A stretch of 64,000 bases of DNA from Anagrus nilaparvatae (lineage: Eukaryota; Arthropoda; Insecta; Hymenoptera; Mymaridae): assembly GCA_022575985.1 (NCBI GenBank), contig JAKSXM010000014.1, positions 24,304,001-24,368,000 of the forward strand, given 5' to 3'. The notes under the pieces are model-generated. The model was not told the origin of the DNA. It saw only the letters and a program-made list of their open reading frames with translations, and did not search any database. Positions 12,501 to 24,500 of the stretch are shown here, one piece after another (positions within the stretch are counted from its first letter, which is position 1; each line of letters starts with the position of its first letter). A program made the position numbers and the translations under genes.

Positions 12501-15500
12501 TAGTTGTACCTATAAAGAATATTTAGATTAATGCTATTTTAAGAAAATATAACAATTATAAATTTATGTCTATACGTACCTATAAAAACTTTAATAACAC
12601 TCTATAATACAATATAATATTACAGTTTATTAAATTTTTTAAAATACAATGTACATAATTTTTTTGAATTAAGTTTTTTGTTTTTTTCAGCTTTGATAAA
12701 TCAATTAATTGTCTTAAGGATCAAATTAAGTTAACGAATCCTTGAAAAATTTTATTACTGTTAGCAACAGAGTATTGCAGTAGGTAATTTATTAAAATAA
12801 CATATATTCTTGTTTATATATTTATTAATCATAAAGATTTCTATTTATCTGAAAATAAATTTTCCAGCTAAGCGCACTATTATAAAAATTTGGTTGTAAC
12901 TACAAACTATTAATATGTCAAGTAACTCAGTAGTATCAAATGACGTCCAAATTTGTGAATTGACTGTGAATGAGGATTCTTGTAATTTTCTTTTTAAAAT
13001 CAATAATTTTAGCAATCTCTTAAAAAATTACCCACAAGTTATTGACAGTTCTGAATTTAATTTTGTGATTAGAAAGAATATTAAATGGTTCATGCGATTA
13101 CATATTCAAAAAGAATGGATTGGTATATTTTTACATAATGTTTCAATGAATTCAAAACATTTGCTAGTTAACTTTAGTTTTTATTTGATTAATAAAGATA
13201 ACGACCAAGTGAACAAAAAAGAATTTTTTTATGAATTTAATAAAGAAAAAATGACGGAAAAAATGAATTATGGAGTAAAAAATTTTATTGAAGTCAAACA
13301 TGTATTAAATAATAAAGAATATTTATTTCCTGATGATACGTTAACAATAGCATGTTCTATGGTTACTGGTAAGAACACTTTAAAAACTAATAGGATCAAT
13401 TTTATAAAATTAGGAGATAATGTTGAACAGCAGCATGAATTTTTTGAACAGTTATACTCAAAAAAAATATTTTCTGATATAACTCTAAAAATTGGTGATA
13501 AGGAATTAAAAAGTCATAAGTGTGTTCTTGGTATTGCAAGTAAAGTTTTTGAAAAAGGATTATCAAAAGACAATTTAGTTAATACCATTATAGTAGATAA
13601 TATTTCGTATCAAATTATGGATGAAGTTCTAAGATTTATATATACTAGAAAAATTAAAAACCTTCAGAATATTGCAAAGGATTTATTATATGCAGCAGAT
13701 AAATATGAAATTCATACTTTAAAGAAAATTTGTGAATGCTCGCTCTGTGAAAATATTACTATCAATAATGTTATAGAATTAGCTGAAATTGCTAAAGTTA
13801 ATAATGCAGAATTATTAAAGGATTCAGTGATTGATTTTATATCAAAAAATATAAAAATTTTGGGTCAAAAAGTTGAGTTCAAGAGATTAGTTGAGTCAGA
13901 TTTAAATTTGAAAGATAAATTATTTTGGGCGATTGTAAGATAATTTATTTTTTTATTTTTTAAACAATATTTTTTTATAAAAATAATAATAATAATAATA
14001 TTTAATTTCAGGTTAATTATCAATCTTTAAAATGATCTACATTTTTAATTTAAAACCAAGTTTTATAAAATTAAGACAAACTATGGGCCTCGATAACAAT
14101 AGTTTATTATTAATAATAAATATTTTTAATTTTATTTTTGTATACAAAGATTATTATATTAATTTTAAGTTTTTTTTTTTATAAATTATTATTTATTAAA
14201 CATAAATTCAGTGTTAAATAACACAGAAGGTATCATAAAAATTTAGTTTATTTAGTTAAATTAAAATATTTTTTATATGTAAAAGCATATTTTTGTAAAA
14301 CTATTAGGTATACCTATACCAAAAAATAAAATACAAATAAGAATTCAAAAATTAAATACTGCATTATTAGTATGCAAAAAAATATATTTAATAATATCAT
14401 TTTTAAAAGAATTTTCATAAAATCTTTTCTTTAAAAAATAAACTTTTTTATAAAAAATATATGCAAAGTAGTTTAAAAAAATGTAATATATATATTATAT
14501 AAGCTCTATAAAAGCATGTACATATTTACCAAAGTAAATATTTTTAAAGTTTATTCTGCCGAAAGCAATATATTCTTTTTGTCTTTGTAATACATAAAAA
14601 AATAAAAGAATAAACAAAAAATCAAACTTTTTATGTCAATTTACAATGTGCATTAAAATAAATAAAAAAAAAAATTTGTTTGAATAAAATGTAAATAAGT
14701 AAGATAGTTTACCTTAACATTAAATGTCATTGTTTCTCCAACGAGTTGTGGTTCTTCCCATTCAAAATGTACTCTACAATTACTAGGTAAAAGATATTTA
14801 CCAGTAACATATTGAAGTAAAGAATGTTTAGCTTCAGGTGCCAAAGCTGGTTGTGTCATTGCTGCAAGGGTAACAAGCCCTGCAACTGATACCGATACAA
14901 CCAACATTCCTCCTAAGGACATAAAACAAAATAAACTTTAAGATGTATTAAATTCATATTAAGTATTCATTAACTATTATATCTTGCCATATATACGTAA
15001 ATAATTAACTACAAGTAGATCAAAACTTTCTATATATTCAAGACTTTGATCATAATATATTAACTTAAATTACTATAATACAACCATTATACTATACTTT
15101 CAACTTTGAAAATAAACTTTTTTTTATTTTTTATAATAAAAAACAAACTTTTTCTATTAATTAAATCTATGTTTATAGTATGTTAAAAAGTTTCTAAATT
15201 ACTTTAGTAAGTTTACTGCATTTGCAAGCACATCAATTTTTTGGAATTGCAAACTGTGACAATGAACACAGGATTTTATTAAGGACAGTTGTTATTGAAT
15301 TGGTAGTTAACTTTTAAACTCTATTGTTTATAAATAATGTTAAAACAGTGTATTTTATTTTATTTTTTATTGTTCTTCTAATATGCAAGTAAACTAAAAT
15401 TAAAAAATTATTCGGGAGGAAAAATTAAGACTTACTTATTATTATGGTAAAGGGGAAAATTTACTAAACTTTACACTGACCCAAAAAGTACAATTTTTCG

Positions 15501-18500
15501 GCATAAGGGAATAAGTTTTCGGAGTCAGACTTAAGAATTTGGAATCGGCGAATCAAAAATTACATAAAAAAATATTTTGATATTTTAATTCTTTAAAGTT
15601 TTTTAGCATTTTTATAATTGTTATCCTTCAAGTACAAAAATATTATTTAAATATTTTTTATTTAAAAAAAAAGTAATTTTTTTATTTTATTTTTGACCCA
15701 CATTTAAAACAGTATGCTAATTTATAAAATTTTTATTCTTAATATAAAAAGGAAAAGGAAAACATGCCAAGAGCAACAAAAAAAAAAAAGAAAATTAAAT
15801 TAAAATGATAAAAGAATTCTTACCCCAAGTCCAAGCTTCTTGATGTTGGCTATTTTTAACAACAGTGCCCCAAAGATCAGCTTTAAGAATTTCAAGATCC
15901 TCTTTTGATGTTGGTAAGCTTTGTCTTGCTTGAATCCATTTCGGTAAGTCTTTACCAAGTGCTGAACGTGCAGCATGATCTTCAAGCCAGTAAACGTCTT
16001 CTAAAGAAGCTACTTCCATTTGCATCAACCTTTAAATAAAAAATAACGTTAGTCTGTGGGAAAATGTAAATGATATTTTTTATAAATTAAAATTATAAGC
16101 ATAGTAAATATGACCTTTAAATTTATTTAAAGGTATAAATATTCTTTAATAAATTTAACATAATTTTAAATGCAATTTTTTATTGAAGTTTTATTATACT
16201 GTAGGTATAAGAAACTTCACCCCTCTGCTCGCCCCTCTGTAAATTCACATAGATACAAAAGGATTATGAAACTTTAAGAATATTTAAGTTAAATTGTTTG
16301 TAAAATACGTCTAAATGTTTTCCAATATGTCTCATTTCTTCCCTTTTCAATGCATATTTATCCTTGTATTTATGTAGAGAAAAGTTAATAAATTCTTAAT
16401 GTTCTTTTTCACAGGCAATAAAACAAATAGCTTTTATATGACACTATTATTATAAAATAAAACTACTTTTTATATCTGTACTACTTAAATTTTACAAAAA
16501 TTTTCCTGGTATATTGATTTTAATTTGGAATATCGATGAATATAGAATAAGGATCTTTTCAACTAGGGGTTCAATTAAATAAGACAATAGCTTCAATAAG
16601 CTTTAAATTTAATTTTGAGAATAATGGAAATGTAAATATATTATGAAACGTGCTATTAAAGAGAAGGGATTTGGTAAAGGGAGAGATGGATCAAATTGAC
16701 TTGGAATAAATTCAATTTTGGTGTAACTTACAGTAATTTAGGTTTAGGGACTCAAACTTCAAGAATTTGACTTATTTGGTAAATGACACTTAGAATCCAA
16801 GTAACTTTTTGAAATTAACCCATAATAAATGATTAATAAAATATTTTGAAAATAATAACCAGTCTAATATATAAATTATTATACAATAAATTTATTATAT
16901 CATTATTATTCCATGGGCGAATATAGGTATTTGAAAATTATTATCACGATTTAAGAATAAAAAATCTTAAAGAAAAGAATAAAATATTTATTTTTTTTAT
17001 CTATAAAAGAAAAATCTTATCTCTTCAAATAAATTTTTTTATTTAATAAAAATCATAATATTTTATATTAATATTGATTTTCTTCTTTTTTTTTTCTTTT
17101 TAAATAAATAATTATAGAGCGAAGCTCTAACTTTGCATATCGAGGGAATTTCCATACAGAGCAGTTTTTGTAAATTAGATTTAGATGAAACTATCTGTCA
17201 GAACTGTATACTAAAAAAAAAATTTGGTTGACAGTTCCGGTACTGTTAGGGCAATTGGAATTTTCTTTTCTTTGAAATGGTTGCAAATTAAATAAAATCT
17301 GCAGAAAAATTTTAAAAAAAGTTCTATCATGTTGTGATGCTTGCATTTTAAATGAGTTATACTCATTTTTTTTTCTTCAATTTTTCATAATGTTTCAAGA
17401 CATTTGCAATTTTTTTTAGAGTATTAATTTTAGTCTAAATCAAATATTTCTAAAGTCACGGGTATACATTGCTAGTTTGCTTCGCTCTATACCCATTTTT
17501 AACATAATGAATATAGTACATTACGATCCAGTGCGCAGACTTCCAGGAGCCAAAAGAGTAAAGAATAACCCAAATCGCATGTGAATTACCTTCTGAGGCG
17601 ATTTGGGAAATCTTTTCTAATGTACAAAATTAGTATACTGTTTTACATATCTGGGACAAAAAAAGCCCATTTTCTACCCAAGGCAGATGGTTTTTGGCCA
17701 TTACATGCAAAACTATGTTTTAAATTACACAGCTGCACAAAAAAAAAAGTTCTGATCCTGTAACTAGACCTACCTACAGGTGAGTTTCTCGATGTCCTAA
17801 AACCGAATCTGAAGTCAGAATTCAGCCTACATCCTCAGATTTTGCCCCAGCTACCCCCAGCCACCCTCTGAGGGACCGCCCCAAAAAGCAAATATTTTAC
17901 TATGTCCAAAAGTTAAAAATAAAAGTACTCTAGTTACGTATTTTGATGTCCTAATACCGAATCTGAAGTCAGAATTTAGCCTACTCCCTCAGATTTTGCC
18001 TCAGCTACCCTAATCAGCCTCTAAACTGCCCCAGAGGGTGAATATTTTACTTTGTGCAAAAGCTATAAATTAAAGTATCTTACTTACGTTTTTTGATGTT
18101 CTAAAAACGAATTTCAAGTCAGAATTTATCTACCATCTATAGTTTTTGTCCCACCTAGCCTAGTTACCTTCTGAAGTCCACTGGAGGAAGGTTAATTAAT
18201 CGCTTCGAGGGTATTTAGGGTAGCTGGGACAAAAACTAAGGGTTATAGGTATATTCTGACTTGAAATTCGTTTTTAGAACATCAAAATACGTAACTAAGG
18301 TACTTTAATTTATAACTTTTTTACAAAGGAAAATATTTGCTTTTTGGGGCGGTTTAGAGGGTGGCTGGGGGTAGCTGGGGCAAAATCTGAGGGTGTAGGC
18401 TAAATTCGGACTTCAGATTCGGTTTCAAGACATCAAAAAACTTACCTGTAGGCAGGTCTAGTTACAGGATCAGAATTTTTTTTTGTGCAGCTGTGTTATG

Positions 18501-21500
18501 GGACAAAATATTGGGTTCGACTTTTCCATACTGTCTTTGCACACAACAGCATGCAAAGTCAAAAAACATATTTTGCCCCTTGTTTAAAAAAATAGCTATT
18601 TCTTTGTCAGTACCTTCTGGCCTCTGACAAAATAAATATATTAATTAAGTAGTATTTCCAAAGAAAAAAAATCTAAACAAAAGTCAAAAAAAAATTTTTT
18701 TAAGCATAATTTTTGTTACTTTTTATTTAATTTTTGAAAATTTCAAACTACTGTAATTTTTTTTATGTTTAGTCATTAAAATAAATTTGTATTATATAAT
18801 AAAAACAAAATAAAACATTTATCTATATATTTCATGCATATGCAATTTAACTTACACTTTGTTTATATAAATGCAATGCATTGTTTTTTTTTTACATGAT
18901 AATAAAAAAAAAAAATGTCAAAGAAAAAAATAACAAAGGTGTGTCTTTATATTGTTTTTTTTTTATTTTTACAATTCACACGTATTTATATGTGCATGGT
19001 TGATTTCAAATAATTTTTTTTTAAATACTTTACTTTTAGAACAAAAAATTTTGGACCAATATTTTTTTTATTTTTTGGTTAATATTTGAAAATGAAGAAT
19101 AATTTGAAATTTTATGTAAAAAGAGAAAATTTTATGTGATATTCTTATTAATTTAACCAATAAATTGGTTAATTTTAAACTAATAGGTACGTAACAGTGT
19201 TTCGCCATAGTGTATTACATAGTCATGTTTATACATGAAAATATTGAGTAATGAAGTTTACCAGAAATTTTATTTATTGATTAGAAAATTTTAGTTTAAA
19301 ATTATATTTTTATTAAAATTTTTATTCCTTCACATAAAATGGATTGCTCCATATATGCATGCGAGTAAATTGAACAAATTCCTTAATTTTCTGAAGAATA
19401 TTAATAAATAAATACCTGTGATAATAATTATGAAGGCCATGATTTGTAAGCCATTGTCGTAAAACTAATCGTTGATGAAGTAGACGAGCTGCACGTTGTA
19501 AACGCTCTTCATCTTGAGCAGGTAACTCTGGTAGAGATTCAACTTCACCACATGCTGCTAAGCTCGATATACCTAGACATAAAATAATTTTGATTACACA
19601 CATGCATTGCACAAATGTTACATGTTATTTAATACATAAATAAGGTTATGGGCCCAAATATCATATATGCTCCTAATATTTCAAATCTATTGCTAGTTAT
19701 CACAGAAGATTAGAAATTAGTTTGATTGCTGTTTGTATAGTAACTGAACAAAATTTTACTTTATTTTGTCGTGTATCAACCTTCTTAGCTGACCTCACAT
19801 TTTGTTGTGCAATTTGTTGTAGGCGAGTTTAACTGGAGAAGGGGATATAGTAAATTAGTGTAAAAAGCTTTGTCTTTTTGAACACTGGGTTGTATACGCA
19901 CTTAATTTTAGGAGACATGACCTTACGAATAGTGTAAATAATTTATACACTTCATGAAATATTCAATTTCCATTTTAATTACTACATGCTTGTTTGAATT
20001 GTAAATAATTATGTTATTTTGGTTTCAAGTGAATATTGTTATATATTATATTGAATTAATTATTAATTTAATTTATTTATATGAGCTTTGTTAAATTAAT
20101 TAAATTACAATAATTTATTTATTTAAGTATGTAAGCTACTTTAAAAGTGTGTAATTTCAAAATTACAATACCTATATTTATTTTTTGAATTGTTTATTTA
20201 TATATTGTAGTGCTATATTTTGACAATCATTAATGGAAGTGTTATTTTACTTATACACACATGCAAAAGAAAATATTTGCAATGATATTTGCATATATAT
20301 ATGTAAAGTATACAAACATTTATTTTTAAGAAGATAAAGCACAAAGTTTAAACTTTTTTTTTTGAAATCCTTAAATAAATTTTTTTTTATTGTATGTTCT
20401 TTAAAATATTTGAATAATATTGATTTTATTGCATTTTTTAAATATTAGTTTTTATACTTTTTAAGACATTTTTTTTCACCATTTATAGTAACTACTTGCT
20501 ATTTATCAAGTACTATCTCTATTGAATTTATTTTAATGATAAAGAAGAAATTTAAGTAGGGCACATTTGTATCCTTGAACCAAAAGAACTTTTCAAAATT
20601 TTGACAAGATACGAAGTGTTATTTTTAAAACAAGAGATATCAGGTTTTTTTTATGAAGTCTTGGAAAAAATCATTATATATATAGTTTTTTGTGAAATAG
20701 AAAAACTGTGTAAAGCTGGAAAATTTTATTTTTCAAGTAATTGTTCTTCACTTGGGAATCGGACCTCCCAAAATAATGCTTTATTTAAAAAGGATAATAA
20801 CTGCTCCTCGAAAACAAAGTAGATCCCTTAAGAGGAAAAAGGGAACCTAATAGCTGGAAGTGAAAATGGGCTCAAAAAGTAAAAAATTGATACTGTATGT
20901 GAAAAAAGAGCTTATCGGAAAAACTGGACCCCTTGTGACTTATATGAAATTCTTAAGAAAAAACTAATCTCCAAGGATGAAAATTGACTGAGGATTTTGA
21001 AGGTTCTCAATTTGCTATTATTTGCTTTATAAATTACAAATTAGAAAAAGGGGAAGGTGGGATGTTTACAAAAAGTTTCTGACTCTTAGAAAATATTTAT
21101 ATAGTGTGAAATTTATCATTTGTCTAATTTCGAGGGGAGACATATCTTGATAAATATTGTCTTATGAGATTAACTGACGCTCTTTTAGAAGCCAATTTTT
21201 TTCCAGCAAGGATATTCTTCTAGATCGAAATTTTTTTTGTACCTCCGAATTTTCTTTTAAAAGGCTATTTGAATCTCGTACAGTATCTTTTTTTATCCCC
21301 TAAATTCCAGTTTTATCCTTAAGAGTCAACTACTACATTAGAATATCATTTTGATCTCAATTGGCCCATTTTATTTATTTTCCATAAAATTTTTTGAAAA
21401 TAATATTTTTGAGAATATTTACATTTAACATTTTTCTCTTTAGCGGTAAATTTAACTGCAGAATAAAAACTTATGACTGACAATTCTTCGAGGTAATATT

Positions 21501-24500
21501 CTAATAAAGTGCTGTATCATCGCTAGTGGAAGAGAATATTCCACTTTGGATAAAATATTTACTTTCTGTCATACATCTGTCATACAAGCAGGAGTTTTTC
21601 TGATTTTAACATAGAACATGTTTGTAGGCAGAGGGGGTATTTCAAGCGTGTCATTGGGAGGGGGGGGGGGGTCAAATGGACTTAGAATAATTTCGATATA
21701 GGGGTATAGAATAATAAAAGTTTTAGCTGCTTAAAATTATTTTAACATGGAACATGTTCATAGGAAAGGGTACCCGAAAAAGTCCTTTTCAGCAGGAGGA
21801 GGGAGGGTTCAAATGGACTTAAAACATTTTCAATTTAGGGACCATGCCATTCCATACCACAGCCATTTAGGCATATTTTAATTAAGAGGTATATACGTTT
21901 AATCTGTTATAAGTGAACATGTTCCATGCTCGTAGGTTGTGTGAAAACACAAATCAGTTATAAGTTTTTTTTTGATTAAGAACTTAAAATTATAAAGGCT
22001 TCAAGATTCGAAGTATAAAAGTATAAAAGTTTTTGCATTTTACTGTAAAATTAAAATTTTCAAAAAAGGAAAAAAATTTATCTGACCTTATATTTGTTTA
22101 CTTTGATTATATTTCTTACAATTCATTGGAGTGAATTAGATTCATTCAACTAAAAGTAATCTTATTTTCAAAGTTCAAAAGTTTCACCAAATAGTTTTTT
22201 TTTATTATAATTCTTTCTTTAACGTTAGTTTTGGTATTGGTTCATATTAATATGTTATTAAAGCCCAAAAATTGATTTCAACGCATATCCAATCGTAAAA
22301 TTTGCATGTACACTACTTTGATTATCCTCGTATCGTGTAAATTTGTTGTAAACGTACAAAATAAGTAAAAAATTTTATTTTACTTCTGTTATTTACTGTT
22401 TTTACGTATTAAAATATAAATCATTTGTCGTGTGGAGAGAACATTTATTTTCTCCCTTTGATACGTTATCTACTATTAAAATTTATACACTTTACATTTT
22501 TTAAAATAGAATTTTGCTTTTTAATGTAATGTTTTTATATTTTTAATCGCATAAAAAATAACATTTTAATCATAATTTTGATAAAATACATGAAATTTCG
22601 ATTGACATTTTAAGTGATAATATAATAATCTGATAAAATATCTCAAATCTCGAAAATGACTGTAATTAAATTGAAATAAATAAAAAAAACAAAACTAATT
22701 CAATTAAGCTAATCTGACTCGTACAATCAAAACATATTAAAGTAATTTAATTAAACTTAACTAATTAAATTATAAACTCATTACCTAAGCCAATAAATGT
22801 AATTAGTTTTGTTTAAATTTTGAGTTTAACAATTTTTATCTCATTTTCATTAATTTTTACAAATATTTACTCTAAGTTTAGTTTAGTCTGTTTATAGATT
22901 TAATCGATTAGTTTTCGATTTTGAACATAATACTAGATTACATTAAATTTAGGTCATTTATATGTAAGAAAGTTATGGTGGATATAGAATTATAAGCTGA
23001 TTATAAGTTTGTTTCCAATTTCATAATAAAATATTTTTTTATATTTAATAACAATTTTCCGGTGAATTCGAATCTGAATTCAGATTTTCATTCGGTTACG
23101 TGACCTAGCCGGAAATTTAAAAATACCAAAAAGTAAACTGAAAAGTAAATCCACTTGGGGCTAGTGGAGTTTTTTCTTGCTCAAACTGAAATGTAAAAAA
23201 AATAAAAAAATAAATTATTTTCGCTCATTTAAGACGTGCGGGCAGTAGCACCGTATGAATATTAAACTTTTTTTTAAATATTCTTCACATTTTAATTCAT
23301 TTGCAATCGTTTAAGCAGGAAGATATTCCGCCAGCCACAAAAATATTTCCGCTTGCGCCAAACGGATTTTTTTTTTTCAGTGCATGGTATTATAGAAATC
23401 GTCCGTTTTGATCTGGGGAATTTAGACTGTAGTCTTACTCTACCAATATTATTTTGGTTGAAAATAGTTTACAAAACAAGAAATTGAAGCCCAATTAGAA
23501 GTAAAATGCACCAAAAATATTTCAAAATATTTAAGCTAAAAAAAATTAAATAATGTTTTTCTAACATAAGCGCAAAATAAATCAACTTTCGGGTCTCAAA
23601 ATTGAATTCTCTATAGATTTGTTATTTGTATCTAAAAAGAAAATATCTTTCACCTTAATGCAAGTCTTCGGCAGCAAAAAGAAGTAAATTTTGAGATAAT
23701 TCAAAACAAAAGGTCAAAAACACAAAACTCATATCTAAAAATCGAAAATTGTATCTAGGTAAAAGTAAAAGTGGGTAGGAAAATTTTAACTACACTGTCG
23801 GAAAAAAAATTTTACAGTGACTTTAGTGAGTTTTCAGTACAAATTGGACCCGCAGGGGGGTACTGGAACATTTGGTTCACCAAATTACAATCTATAGTTA
23901 TAGATGACCTTGATATGTTGAAAAAACACCTAAGATACCCACTATTGATTCCAACGTGCCTTTTGGATCCAGAAATGTTATAGAATAGGTTTATTATTAT
24001 TATTATTATTAAATGTTATAAAATAGGATTATTATGCAATTTTCCAAATGAGGCTGTCTTGTTGCATGTCAACCAATATACTTCCAGTTGGTCCCATTCT
24101 TTTTTTTAGTGCTAACTTTCGCCGTTATTCGCATTTTTTATCACCAATTTTTGGCCCAAAATGATTATGGTCATAAATTGCAATTTTTAAATTATCCTGC
24201 TAAAATTGTAATTTTTTATGAAAATCAGTTGATATTAGTGTTTTGTGCAAATTTCGATTTTCCAAAGATTGTTTACTCATTAAAAAATTTTATGGACCTA
24301 TCATCAAAAAAATGTTACTACGAAATAGGGATCCAGGCCTACACTACCATTCATGTCAAAGTTGTTCGTATTTATAAGACTGATCAAAAAACTGTTGCAA
24401 AATATCCGTGGCACGGAAAAATTTAACACTAAACCGTTCCAAAAATTTGTCGTGAACGGAAAATTTTTAAGCGGAACCGTTTTCAATAAATCAGTGCAAC

